Source: Pseudomonas parafulva NBRC 16636 = DSM 17004
GTDB lineage: Bacteria; Pseudomonadota; Gammaproteobacteria; Pseudomonadales; Pseudomonadaceae
Length of the DNA stretch: 64,000 bases
Assembly (NCBI RefSeq): GCF_000730645.1
Contig: NZ_BBIU01000005.1
Coordinates: forward strand, 1 to 64,000
Direction: 5' to 3'
The notes below the pieces were generated by a model that searched no databases, had not been told where the DNA came from, and saw nothing but the letters and a program-made list of their open reading frames with translations. A program made the translations under genes and the position numbers. Positions within the stretch are counted from its first letter, which is position 1, and every line of letters begins with the position of its first letter. This document shows positions 7,610 through 18,154 of this stretch, in pieces.

Positions 7610-8608
7610 TTACTGGTTGGTGTAGATCTGGTCAAACACCCCACCATCATTGAAGTGGGTCTTCTGCACTGTGCGCCAGTCACCAAAGGTTTTCTCAACC
7701 GACAGGAAATCCACCTTCGGGAACCGGTCGGTGTACTTGGCCAGCACGGTTGCATCGCGCGGGCGCAGGTAGTTCTGTGCGGCGATTTCCTGCGCAGCAG
7801 GTGACCACAGGTACTTCAGGTACTCCTCGGCCACTGCTTGGGTGCCCTTCCGGGCTACCACCTTGTCAACCACGCTCACCGGTGGCTCGGCTTCAGCCGA
7901 AACGCTGGGGTACACCACCTCGAACTGGTCGCGGCCGAACTCGCGGGCGATCATCTCGGCCTCGTTCTCGAAGGTGACCAGCACATCGCCAATCTGGTTG
8001 GTCATGAAGGTGGTGGTTGCCGCGCGACCACCGGTGTCGAGCACTGGCGCCTGCTTGAACAGCTTGCCCACGAAGTCACGGGCCTTGGCCTCGTCACCGC
8101 CCTGCTTGAGCACATAACCCCAGGCCGACAGGTAGGTGTAGCGGCCATTCCCGGAGGTTTTGGGGTTGGGCACGATCACCTGCACGCCATCCTTGAGCAG
8201 GTCGGGCCAGTCTTTCAGTGCCTTGGGGTTGCCCTTGCGCACGATGAACACAGTGGCAGAGGTGAACGGGGCGCTGTTGTTCGGCAGCCGGGTTACCCAG
8301 TTGTCGGGTACCAGTTTGCCATTGTCGACCAGGGCATTGATGTCGGTAGCCATGTTCATGGTGATGACATCGGCCGGCAGCCCGTCGATCACTGCACGCG
8401 CCTGCTTGCTCGAACCGCCGAAGGACATCTGCACGTTGACCTTCTCGTTGTGCTCGGCCTCCCAGTGCTTCTGGAAGGCGGGGTTGTAGTCCTTGTAGAA
8501 GTCGCGCATCACGTCGTAGGAGACGTTGAGCAGGGTCGGTGCTGCCTGGGCAATGTTGCCCAAGGCAAGGCCGGCGGCGAGCAGCGAGGCGGTGAAGAGC
8601 TTTTTCAC
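7610..8608 (-). CDS. sbp: Sulfate ABC transporter periplasmic substrate-binding protein
   Basis: A 332-residue exported sulfate/thiosulfate-binding protein. The GTG at 8608 is chosen because AAGGA lies six bases upstream and gives a typical signal peptide (KKLFTASLLAAGLALGNIAQA). The mature part shows family stretches NVSYDVMRDFYKDYN, FGGSSKQARAV, PADVITMNMATDI, NPKTSGNGRYTYL and DVLVTFENEA. The permease and ATPase genes (cysT, cysW, cysA) are not adjacent, so this is an orphan receptor that must share a transporter encoded elsewhere. Confidence 0.92.
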   Translation of the reverse strand: MKKLFTASLLAAGLALGNIAQAAPTLLNVSYDVMRDFYKDYNPAFQKHWEAEHNEKVNVQMSFGGSSKQARAVIDGLPADVITMNMATDINALVDNGKLVPDNWVTRLPNNSAPFTSATVFIVRKGNPKALKDWPDLLKDGVQVIVPNPKTSGNGRYTYLSAWGYVLKQGGDEAKARDFVGKLFKQAPVLDTGGRAATTTFMTNQIGDVLVTFENEAEMIAREFGRDQFEVVYPSVSAEAEPPVSVVDKVVARKGTQAVAEEYLKYLWSPAAQEIAAQNYLRPRDATVLAKYTDRFPKVDFLSVEKTFGDWRTVQKTHFNDGGVFDQIYTNQ

Positions 8609-8719
8609 AGGGCGTCCTTGTTGGCGGTAGGGTGTTGGCACATTGCCTGCGACTATAGCGGCTGGCGATGTTGCCTTTAAAGAACAAAAACGCCTTTGGT
8701 TATGCCCGGCTGCACGGTT

Positions 8720-9541
8720 TTATCGCGGGGTGAACAGCTGGCTGCCACAGCGCGAGCAGAACGCTGCATTGTGCTCGTGGGTGGGTTTGCTGCAGGCAGG
8801 GCAATCGTGCTGCAACTGCTCGCCACGCATGGCGTTGGCAAGCTCCGCAGTGAAGATGCCGGTCGGCACTGCAATGATCGAATAACCGGTGATCATCACC
8901 AGCGACGACAGCACCTGCCCCAGGGGTGTTCGCGGCACGATATCGCCGAAGCCGACCGTGGTGAGGGTGACAATGGCCCAGTAGATGCCTTTGGGAATGC
9001 TGGTAAAGCCATGCTCCGGCCCCTCGATCACGTACATCAGCGTGCCGAACACGGTGACCAGCGTCGATACACTGACCAGAAACACGATGATCTTCTGCTT
9101 GCTGCCGCGCAGGGCGGCAAGCAGGTAATTGGCCTGCTTGAGGTAGGGCCCCAGCTTGAGCACGCGGAAGATCCGCAACATACGGATGACCCGCACGATC
9201 AGCAGGTACTGGGCGTCGCTGTAGTACAGCGCAATGATGCCTGGCACGATCGCCAGCAGGTCGACCAGGCCGTAGAAGCTGAACGCATAGCGCAAGGGCC
9301 GGGGCGAGCAGTACAGGCGGGTGAGGTATTCGCACAGAAACACCGCAGTGAAGCCCCACTCCAGGGCCGCCAGCAGGCCGCCGTAACCCCGGTGCACCTC
9401 GTCGATACTGTCGAGGATCACCGTGACGAGGCTGGCGAGGATGATCAACAGGAGCGTTTTGTCGAAGCGCCTGCCGGCGACCGTGTCGGTCTGGAAGACG
9501 ATGACGTAGAGGCGTTCACGCCAGGGTTGCGGGGTGGGCAT
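8720..9541 (-). CDS. Voltage-gated potassium channel with C-terminal zinc ribbon
   Basis: A 273-residue six-segment ion channel of the inner membrane. The S4-like voltage sensor is RVIRMLRIFRVLKLG, with arginines every third residue. The selectivity filter TLTTVGFGDIVP is a canonical K+ filter (GFGD variant) between the last two membrane helices. The C-terminal tail carries CPAC and CSRCG, two Cys pairs that form a zinc-ribbon-like module. The gene stands alone. The start has only a weak ribosome-binding site. Confidence 0.88.
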   Translation of the reverse strand: MPTPQPWRERLYVIVFQTDTVAGRRFDKTLLLIILASLVTVILDSIDEVHRGYGGLLAALEWGFTAVFLCEYLTRLYCSPRPLRYAFSFYGLVDLLAIVPGIIALYYSDAQYLLIVRVIRMLRIFRVLKLGPYLKQANYLLAALRGSKQKIIVFLVSVSTLVTVFGTLMYVIEGPEHGFTSIPKGIYWAIVTLTTVGFGDIVPRTPLGQVLSSLVMITGYSIIAVPTGIFTAELANAMRGEQLQHDCPACSKPTHEHNAAFCSRCGSQLFTPR

Positions 9542-9689
9542 AAGGCGCGGGTCCGTAAAGCAAACACCAAGAGTAGAGGATCTGCCCCATACACGGCAAC
9601 GCAGCCCCAGAGGCGCTCTAAAAATGCCAGTTCTGTACCGGGGCGTGAGCTGTTACTAATGGCCCTGCGGAGTTCACAGGAGCACGTCA

Positions 9690-10430
9690 ATGGGCAACGC
9701 TTGCATTTCACCCCGGCTCGGCAGGGCCTACACCGTCTATGGTTACCTGGGCCAGGCATCAGGCAGGACATGGCTTGGTTACACCGGTCAATACTTGGAT
9801 CGCCGGCTACATGGCTACCCGCTGGGGGCTGGGTACCGTTATTACAGCCCCGCCTTGATGCGATTCTTCAGCAGCGACTTCTATAGCCCATTTGGTAAAG
9901 GCGGGTTAAATGCCTATGTATATTGCGTAGGTAACCCTGTGGTTCTGAGTGATCCAACTGGGCAGGCGCCTGTGAGATCGAAATATGAAGGCTTGTGGAC
10001 CCGAACCCCTCAACAGAAACCAGCGCCTTCCTCAGTTCCATTATCAAAGGGCAGTGTCAGCCTTGTGAACGGCAGACCTCAGGTCAATATTGCCCTAGGC
10101 GATGTTGTGAATATGTTGAAAAAAGGGAAATGGGTCGAGTCGGAAGGCAAGACCCGCCTTGAGTTGCCGTTGGGGAGCCTGGTGCAGGGCTCGGAAAACT
10201 CCACGCTTAGGATCTCTCTCACGGAAACCACCGTTACCGTCCCCCACGTGGATGCGGTCAAGACAGCCGTCTCATCAGCAACCACGAAACCCGCGGATGG
10301 CACCGTGGCTGTACCGCTGCCTGTGGGGCTGGTGCTGCAGTCTGAAAAGCGTGTGTCCTGGAATCATGCAACCTTTCGGGTATCTCATAAAGACCTGGCC
10401 AATGAGGTTGTAAGGCAAATCCGCCAATAG
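9690..10430 (+). CDS. Orphan RHS-repeat-associated core protein with unrecognised C-terminal region
   Basis: A 246-residue protein whose first 95 residues carry the RHS/YD-repeat core ending: GYRYYSPALMRFFSSDFYSPFG, LNAYVYCVGNPVVLSDPTG. The following 150 residues match no family I recognise and have a different character (many Ser, Thr, Val, Lys). Full-length RHS proteins exceed 1,000 residues, so this is a tip without its shell. AGGAG at 9678-9682 gives a good start. The interior is visibly lower in GC than its neighbours, which fits horizontal acquisition. It could be a small polymorphic-toxin-like effector or a displaced RHS tip; no immunity gene is obvious next to it. Confidence 0.75.
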   Translation: MGNACISPRLGRAYTVYGYLGQASGRTWLGYTGQYLDRRLHGYPLGAGYRYYSPALMRFFSSDFYSPFGKGGLNAYVYCVGNPVVLSDPTGQAPVRSKYEGLWTRTPQQKPAPSSVPLSKGSVSLVNGRPQVNIALGDVVNMLKKGKWVESEGKTRLELPLGSLVQGSENSTLRISLTETTVTVPHVDAVKTAVSSATTKPADGTVAVPLPVGLVLQSEKRVSWNHATFRVSHKDLANEVVRQIRQ

Positions 10431-10441
10431 CCTGTCGCGAG

Positions 10442-11302
10442 CTACGGGCTGGCAGTTTGGGCAGATCGTCTAATCGAAGAGCCCCCATGCATAAGCCAGC
10501 ATGCCATGACGAAAGGCGCGGTCAGCGGAGCAGTCGGCAATAGTTTCCACAGTGACTGCAGCATCACCGCCACGGCGATTGCCGTCAGCGTCGCCAACGG
10601 CTTTTCCCCCTGGCGGCTGAACGCCAGCGCCGCCAGCGCCGCATTGAACCCATAAAGGCCCAGCCAGGCTGCCTCCTGCTGCTCGGTGATCAGTGCTACG
10701 CCACCGCCGATTGCCGAGCCGATCACGGCCCACAGGGCAGCGTAGGGGTGCGCGATGAACAGGCCGAGGATGATCAGCAGCCCGGCCAATGGCTGGTCGA
10801 GCAAAAAGATTTGGCCCACGCCACGCGCCAACCCGTACAGCGGGCCGGCCTCGACAGGGCCGCTTGGCGCAGGGCTGCCAACCAACAGCACGGCCCAGCC
10901 CAGCAGCACAAACGGGGCGGTGTAGGCGACCAGCAGCTTGCCGCCGCGCTTGCGCCATTGGTGGGTGATGATGCTGGACAGGCCCGCCGCGGCGATGATC
11001 AGCGGTGGCTGGATGACCGACCAGGGCAATACCGCACTGATCAAGATGCCGATGAGCACGCCGTTGTAGCTGTACAACCCGGCCTGCCGGTCGGCACGGT
11101 CGTAGCCACGGGCCTGTGCGGTCATCAGGCCGGCCAGGGCGCCAAGCAGGGCGCCGCCGACCAGCCCGGGTGCGGTGAGCAAAATGGCCAACAGGCAGCA
11201 CAGGCCGCAGGCAGGGCTGCGCAGCAGCAGCACCTGGCTGAAGCCGTTGAGCAGCGCCGTGGCCCAGTCGGGGCACGGGTTGACGAAATGTTTTGTGTAC
11301 AT
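10442..11302 (-). CDS. Urea transporter (UT family)
   Basis: A 286-residue, very hydrophobic inner-membrane protein of the bacterial urea transporter family. The protein consists of two similar halves with the family's repeated pattern: NGFSQVLLLRSPACGL in the first half and GVGQIFLLDQPLAGLLIILGLF in the second, plus GLYSYNGVLIGI and LGLYGFNAALAALAF as the paired Asn-containing pore segments. It lies downstream of pyk in the same direction as the gcl operon. Since purine breakdown releases urea, efflux or uptake of urea would fit the neighbourhood. The ATG has little ribosome-binding site. Confidence 0.88.
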   Translation of the reverse strand: MYTKHFVNPCPDWATALLNGFSQVLLLRSPACGLCCLLAILLTAPGLVGGALLGALAGLMTAQARGYDRADRQAGLYSYNGVLIGILISAVLPWSVIQPPLIIAAAGLSSIITHQWRKRGGKLLVAYTAPFVLLGWAVLLVGSPAPSGPVEAGPLYGLARGVGQIFLLDQPLAGLLIILGLFIAHPYAALWAVIGSAIGGGVALITEQQEAAWLGLYGFNAALAALAFSRQGEKPLATLTAIAVAVMLQSLWKLLPTAPLTAPFVMACWLMHGGSSIRRSAQTASP

Positions 11303-11377
11303 GGGCAGTCAGCAAGGTTGAAAGAGAAGCGGCGGGCCTCTTCGGGCCTCGATTTGTCCGCAGTCAGGTGCAGTGGG

Positions 11378-12792
11378 CTAGATCAAGCTCTCGATCCGCA
11401 GCGTGTTGGTCGACCCGGGCTTGCCGAACGGCACCCCGGCCGTGATCAGCAACGTATCACCCCGGCTGGCCATGCCTTGTGCCTGGGCGATTTCAAGGGC
11501 GGTGGACACCACCTCGTCCACTTGGCGCAAGCGGTCATTGACCACCGAATGCACGCCCCACGTCACACTCAGCCGGCGCGCGGTGGCGTGGTTGGGGGTG
11601 AGGTTGAGAATGGGGCGCGGGGTCGCTCGCGGGCAGCGCGCAGGGTCGAGGCGCCCGACTCGCTGTAGTTCACCAGCACCGCCACCGGCAGGATGCCGCT
11701 GATGCGGCGGATGGCGCAGCTGATGGCGTCCGACACCGTGGCCTCGGCCTTGGGCCGGCCGACGTCGAGCTGGGCCTGGTAGTCGGGGCCGTTTTCCACC
11801 TGGCGGATGATTTTGCTCATCATCTGCACGGCTTCCAGCGGGTAGTCGCCCGATGCGGTTTCTGCTGACAGCATCACGGCATCGGCGCCTTCGGCCACGG
11901 CGTTGGCCACGTCGGTGACCTCGGCGCGGGTAGGGGCCGGGGAAAAGCGCATGGACTCAAGCATCTGTGTGGCCACCACCACCGGTTTGCCCAACTGCCG
12001 GCAGGTGTTGATGATGCGCTTCTGGATCTGCGGCACGCTCTCGGCCGGTACCTCCACCCCCAGGTCACCTCGGGCCACCATGATGGCGTCGGCCAGTTCG
12101 GCGATGGCTTGCAGCTGTTCCACCGCCGACGGCTTTTCGATCTTGGCCATCAGGTAAGCCCGGTCGCCGATCAGGGCGCGTGCTTCGGCGATGTCCTGAG
12201 GGCGCTGCACAAACGACAGCGCAACCCAGTCCACGCCCAGCTCCAGGCCAAAGGCCAGGTCGCGGCGGTCCTTTTCGGTCAGTGGCGAGAGGTCGAGCAG
12301 CGCCTGGGGCACGTTGACCCCTTTGCGGTCGGACAGCTCCCCGCCGGCCAGCACCTCGGTGTCGATGGCGTCGTGGTGCTTGGCGGTGACCCGCAAGCGC
12401 AGCTTGCCGTCGTCCAGCAACAGGTCCATGCCGGGTTCCAGCGCGGCAATGATCTCTGGGTGCGGCAGGTTCACCCGCTGGGGGCTGCCGGGTGTGGTGT
12501 CCAGGTCCAGGCGCAGGGCCTGGCCGCGCTGCAGGTACACTTTGCCGTCAGCGAAGCGACCCACCCGCAGCTTGGGCCCTTGCAGGTCCATGAGGATGCC
12601 CAGCGGGTAGTTCAGCTGCTGCTCCACATCGCGAATCCACTGGTAGCGCAAGGCGTGGTCGGCGTGTTCGCCGTGGCTGAAATTCAGGCGGAAGATATTT
12701 ACCCCGGCCTCGACCAGCTGGCGCACGTCGTCGATGGTCTTGATTGCCGGGCCGAGGGTGGCCAGTACCTTAACTTTCTTGTCGGGCGTCAT
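11378..12792 (-). pseudogene. pyk: Pyruvate kinase, interrupted by an apparent one-base frameshift
   Basis: Pyruvate kinase turns phosphoenolpyruvate and ADP into pyruvate and ATP, the exit of the glyoxylate-glycerate route here. From the ATG at 12792 the frame encodes all expected parts (ATLGPA, FRLNFSHG, DLQGPKLRVG, MVARGDLGVE, VATQMLESM, MLSAETASG). Near SGASTLRAARERPRAP it runs off-frame and stops after about 15 foreign residues. The missing C-terminus (VTWGVHSVVNDRLRQ to LRIESLI) continues in another frame at 11378-11566. One extra base in the GGGG run at 11612-11615 would restore a 471-residue protein. The gene overlaps ttuD by four bases. This is either a real inactivating mutation or a sequencing error. 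Confidence 0.85.
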
Positions 12793-14063
12793 GATGGGTT
12801 GCTCTCGAGAATCAGGATGGCGCGGAAGTCGTTGACGTTGGTGCGGGTCGGCTCGGTGACGATCAACGCATCCAGCGCGGCGAAGTAGCCGTAGCCGTTG
12901 TTGTTGTCCAGCTCGTCGCTGCCGCACAGGCCCAGTGCCTGGGCGCGGGCATGGCTGCTGGGGGTCATCAGCGCACCGGCGTTTTCTTCCGACCCGTCGA
13001 TGCCATCGGTATCGGCGGCCAGGGCATACACCCCCGGCAGGCCTTTCAGGCTTTCGGTGAGGCTGAGCAGGAACTCGGCGTTGCGCCCGCCGCGGCCGTT
13101 GCCCCGTACGGTGACGGTGGTTTCGCCACCGGACAGGATCACGCAGGGTGCTTTGAGCGGCTGGCCGTGCTGGATGATCTGCCGGGCGATGCCCGCGTGC
13201 ACCTTGGCCACCTCACGCGACTCGCCTTCGAGGTCGCCCAGGATCAGCGGGCTGAAGCCCGCCTGGCGGGCTTTGACGGCCGCGGCTTCCAGCGACTGCT
13301 GGGGCTTGGCGATCAGTTGGAAATGGCTACGTGCCAGGGCCGGATCATCGGCCTTGACGGTTTCTGATGCGGGGTTGTTGAGCCAGTCGATGACGGCTTT
13401 GGGCGCATCGATGGCGTAGCGCTTGAGGATGGCCAGGGCATCGGCGCGGGTGCTCGGGTCGGCCACGGTAGGGCCGGAAGCGATCACCGTGGCCAGGTCG
13501 CCTGGCACATCGGAAATGGCATAGGTGTACACCGTGGCCGGCCAGCAGGCCTTGGCCAGGCGGCCGCCCTTGATCGCCGAGAGGTGCTTGCGCACGCAGT
13601 TCATCTCGCCGATGGTGGCGCCGGATTTGAGCAGCGCCTTGTTGACCTGCTGCTTGTCGGCCAGCGTCAGGCCCTGCGCAGGCAGGGCCAGCAGTGCCGA
13701 GCCACCGCCAGACAGCAGGAAGATCACGCGGTCGTCTTCGTTGAGGTTGCCGACCAGGTCCAGCACGCGCTTGGCCACGGCCAGGCCGGCAGCGTCGGGA
13801 ACGGGGTGGGCGGCTTCAACCACTTCGATTTTCTGGCAATTGGCCCCATGGCCGTAGCGGGTGACCACCAGGCCGCAGACTTCGCCCTGCCAGCACTGCT
13901 CGACCACTTCGGCCATGGCGGCTGCGGCCTTGCCGGCGCCGATGACAATGACCCGACCGCTGCGGTCAGCGGGCAGATACGGTTCAAGGACCTGGCGAGG
14001 GTGGGCGGCGGCGATGGCTGTGTCGAACAGCTCGCGAAGAATTTTTTGCGGATCGACCGACAT
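12789..14063 (-). CDS. ttuD: Glycerate 2-kinase / hydroxypyruvate reductase (MOFRL family)
   Basis: A 424-residue TtuD/GckA-type protein. Proteins of this family have been called hydroxypyruvate reductases but are generally glycerate 2-kinases, making 2-phosphoglycerate from glycerate. Features are VIGAGKAAAAMAEV near the N-terminus, LLSGGGSALLALP and, in the C-terminal MOFRL domain, LSGGETTVTVRGNGRGGRNAEF with ADTDGIDGSEENAG. The ATG at 14063 follows GGGAGCC and is preferred to a longer frame. It overlaps pyk by ATGA and follows glxR, so it feeds glycerate from GlxR towards pyruvate kinase. Confidence 0.93.
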   Translation of the reverse strand: MSVDPQKILRELFDTAIAAAHPRQVLEPYLPADRSGRVIVIGAGKAAAAMAEVVEQCWQGEVCGLVVTRYGHGANCQKIEVVEAAHPVPDAAGLAVAKRVLDLVGNLNEDDRVIFLLSGGGSALLALPAQGLTLADKQQVNKALLKSGATIGEMNCVRKHLSAIKGGRLAKACWPATVYTYAISDVPGDLATVIASGPTVADPSTRADALAILKRYAIDAPKAVIDWLNNPASETVKADDPALARSHFQLIAKPQQSLEAAAVKARQAGFSPLILGDLEGESREVAKVHAGIARQIIQHGQPLKAPCVILSGGETTVTVRGNGRGGRNAEFLLSLTESLKGLPGVYALAADTDGIDGSEENAGALMTPSSHARAQALGLCGSDELDNNNGYGYFAALDALIVTEPTRTNVNDFRAILILESNPS

Positions 14064-14094
14064 GGCAGGCTCCCAATTCTGATTGTTTTGCAAG

Positions 14095-14193
14095 ACCGAA
14101 AAAGCGAGCTGCAAGCTGCAAGCTAAAGCAAAAGCAGATCTGCTTTTACTTGCCGCTTGAAGCTTGCCGCTTGAAGCTCGCTTTACTTGCCGC
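14095..14193. repeat. Imperfect inverted repeat element with AAAAGCAGATCTGCTTTT core
   Basis: Between glxR and ttuD. A perfect 18-bp palindrome (14130-14147) is flanked on the left by GCTGCAAGCTGCAAGCT and on the right by repeated TTGCCGCTTGAAGC units, so the whole stretch can fold into a long hairpin. Comparable AGCTTGCAGCTTG repeats are dispersed in Pseudomonas intergenic DNA. In the middle of an operon it could lower expression or stabilise the upstream transcript. Confidence 0.65.
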
Positions 14194-15087
14194 TCACTGT
14201 TCTTGGCGAATGGAGAAATTGGCCATGTGTTCCAGGCCCTTGATCAGTGCCGAGTGGTCCCAGTTGCCGCCGCCCAGGGCCTGGCAGGTGTTGAACACCT
14301 GCTGGGCATTGGAGGTGTTGGGCAGGTTGATGCCCAGCTCCTTGGCGCCCTGCAGGGCCAGGTTCAGGTCTTTCTGGTGCAGGTTGATGCGGAAGCCCGG
14401 GTCGAAGGTGCCCTTGATCATCCGCTCGGCATGCACCTCGAGGATCTTCGACGACGCAAAGCCGCCCATCAGCGCTTCACGCACCTTGGCCGGGTCGGCA
14501 CCGTTCTTGGCAGCGAACAGCAGCGCTTCGCTGACGGCCTGGATATTCAGGGCAACGATGATCTGGTTGGCCACCTTGGCGGTCTGGCCGTCGCCGTTGC
14601 CACCGACACGGGTGATGTTCTTGCCCATGGCTTCGAACAGCGGCAGTGCGCGCTCGAAGGCTTTCGGGCAGCCCCCGACCATGATGCTCAGGGTGGCGGC
14701 CTTGGCGCCGACTTCACCGCCGGATACCGGGGCGTCCAGGTAGGCGGCGCCCGTGGCTTTGATCTTGTCGGCGAATACCTTGGTGGCGGTGGGAGAAATC
14801 GAGCTCATGTCGATGACCACCTTGTTCGGGCCCACGCCTTCGGCTACACCGTTTTCACCGAACAGCACACTCTCCACCTGGGGGGTGTCAGGCACCATCA
14901 CAATGATGAACTCGGCTTCCTGGGCCACTTCCTTGGGGTTGGCCAGGGCCACTGCGCCCGCTGCCAGCAGGTCGGCCGGGGCGGCGTCGTGGTGGGTGGA
15001 AACGAACAGGCTGTGCCCTGCTTTTTGCAGGTTCTGGGCCATGGGCTTGCCCATGATGCCGGTGCCGATGAAACCGATTTTAGCCAT
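14194..15087 (-). CDS. glxR: 2-hydroxy-3-oxopropionate (tartronate semialdehyde) reductase
   Basis: A 297-residue beta-hydroxyacid dehydrogenase that reduces tartronate semialdehyde to D-glycerate. The N-terminus KIGFIGTGIMGKPMAQNL is the dinucleotide-binding loop. DAPVSGGEVGAKAATLSIMVGG is the family substrate-binding signature, and GNGDGQTAKVANQ includes the catalytic Lys region. It is the third gene of the gcl-hyi-glxR-ttuD-pyk cluster and uses the product of Gcl. Confidence 0.95.
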   Translation of the reverse strand: MAKIGFIGTGIMGKPMAQNLQKAGHSLFVSTHHDAAPADLLAAGAVALANPKEVAQEAEFIIVMVPDTPQVESVLFGENGVAEGVGPNKVVIDMSSISPTATKVFADKIKATGAAYLDAPVSGGEVGAKAATLSIMVGGCPKAFERALPLFEAMGKNITRVGGNGDGQTAKVANQIIVALNIQAVSEALLFAAKNGADPAKVREALMGGFASSKILEVHAERMIKGTFDPGFRINLHQKDLNLALQGAKELGINLPNTSNAQQVFNTCQALGGGNWDHSALIKGLEHMANFSIRQEQ

Positions 15088-15144
15088 GAGAAATTGCCTC
15101 TTTTGTATTTATTGAATCTCGGTAGAGCACGCGGTGCAGGCCTT

Positions 15145-15231
15145 CTGTGGGAGCGGGTTTACCCGCGAAGCAGACGCCGCGGTGGATGGCACCGGCTGCG
15201 CCGGTGTTCGCGGGTGAACCCGCTCCCACAG
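15145..15231. repeat. Inverted pair of P. putida-type REP elements
   Basis: CTGTGGGAGCGGGTTTACCC at 15145-15164 and its reverse complement (with GTGAACCCGCTCCCACAG) ending at 15231 enclose a GC-rich centre. This is the repetitive extragenic palindrome characteristic of the P. putida group, here between hyi and glxR. Confidence 0.85.
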
Positions 15232-15284
15232 TGGCTGGTGTCTTCCACAGAATCTGGTGGTTCACACAGGCTGATGCCCGGCCC

Positions 15285-16067
15285 TCAGATCGCGTTATGG
15301 GTTTTCAGCCAGCCCAGGCCGGCTTCGGTTGTGGTTTTGGGCTTGTACTCCGCGCCCACCCAGCCTTGGTAACCGATGCGGTCCAGGTGCTCGAACAGGA
15401 AGCGGTAGTTGATCTCGCCGGTGCCCGGCTCGTGGCGGCCGGGGTTGTCGGCCAGCTGGATATGGTTGATCACGGGCAGGTTGGCCTCGACGGTGCGCGC
15501 CAGGTCACCTTCCATGATCTGCATGTGGTAGATGTCGTACTGCAGGAACAGGTTGTCGCTGCCCACCTCGGCCTGGATGTCCAGCGCTTGCTGGGTGGTG
15601 TTGAGGTAGAAGCCCGGGATGTCGCGGGTGTTGATCATTTCCATGACCAGGCGAATACCGGCGGCCTTGAGCGTGTCGGCGGCATAGCGCAGGTTGCCCA
15701 CAAAGGTGCTGCGCACGGTGGCGCAGTCCGTGCCTTGCGGGCGAATGCCGGCCAGGGCGTTGACCTGGGTGTTGCCCAGCACCTTGGCGTACGCGATGGC
15801 CTTGTCGACACCGGCCCGGAATTCCTCCACCCGGTCAGGATGGCAGGCAATGCCGCGCTCGCCTTGCGACCAGTCGCCGGCGGGCAGGTTGAACAGCACC
15901 TGGGTCAGGCCGTTGGCGTCCAGTTGCTGCTTGATGTCGGCAGCGCTGAAATCATACGGAAAAAGGTATTCGACACCGCTGAAGCCGGCGTCGGCGGCGG
16001 CTTTGAAGCGGGCCAGAAAATCCTGTTCGGTGAACAGCATGGACAGGTTGGCGGCGAAGCGCGGCAT
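15285..16067 (-). CDS. hyi: Hydroxypyruvate isomerase
   Basis: A 260-residue TIM-barrel isomerase that interconverts hydroxypyruvate and tartronate semialdehyde. Family stretches are RFAANLSMLFTE at the N-terminus, EYLFPYDF, LVMEMINTRDIPGFYL with a metal-binding Glu, QYDIYHMQIMEGDL, HIQLADNPGRHEPGTGEINY and VGAEYKPK. It follows gcl by 54 bases and is surely cotranscribed with it. Confidence 0.95.
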   Translation of the reverse strand: MPRFAANLSMLFTEQDFLARFKAAADAGFSGVEYLFPYDFSAADIKQQLDANGLTQVLFNLPAGDWSQGERGIACHPDRVEEFRAGVDKAIAYAKVLGNTQVNALAGIRPQGTDCATVRSTFVGNLRYAADTLKAAGIRLVMEMINTRDIPGFYLNTTQQALDIQAEVGSDNLFLQYDIYHMQIMEGDLARTVEANLPVINHIQLADNPGRHEPGTGEINYRFLFEHLDRIGYQGWVGAEYKPKTTTEAGLGWLKTHNAI

Positions 16068-16121
16068 GGTGTGTCTCCTTGCGTAGAAGGCCCCCGGCAG
16101 CGGCCTGGGGGCGTGCGACAG

Positions 16122-17897
<1,776 letters not shown>

Positions 17898-17922
17898 GAT
17901 TTGTGCCTCATCGATTTTGTAA

Positions 17923-17932
17923 TTGTATACAA
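17923..17932. promoter_or_regulatory. Candidate GclR operator TTGTATACAA upstream of gcl
   Basis: A perfect 10-bp palindrome with the FadR-family core (GT..AC), 26 bases before the gcl start. The same sequence recurs at 18063-18072 in front of the divergent GlcG-like gene, so the two sites could be bound together across the shared promoter region. Confidence 0.7.
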
Positions 17933-18062
17933 CTTTCTATGCGATTCAGTGTATTCATGCCTGAGTCGCCAGGTCAATGGGTTTTCATCGGGTGAGAACG
18001 CTTTGCGTGAAGCGCCCGTGCACAGAGGGCTTTGCAACGGTGCCTACGATTGATCAAAAATA

Positions 18063-18072
18063 TTGTATACAA
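18063..18072. promoter_or_regulatory. Candidate GclR operator TTGTATACAA upstream of the GlcG-like gene
   Basis: A second exact TTGTATACAA, 140 bases from the first and 83 bases before the GlcG-like start. The paired arrangement in a divergent promoter region suggests joint control of both transcripts. Confidence 0.7.
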
Positions 18073-18154
18073 AAATATTCTTGGTTGTGTTCTATTTGAT
18101 TCTCGGTTTTCGACTGCCCCCCAGGGCGTCTCACAATAAGAAGAGGACCTTTGC

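Noticed and set aside
15145..15231. REP pair as a CRISPR-like repeat
   Set aside because: Only two inverted copies with no regular spacers; matches P. putida REP elements that also occur at 18611 and 58643.
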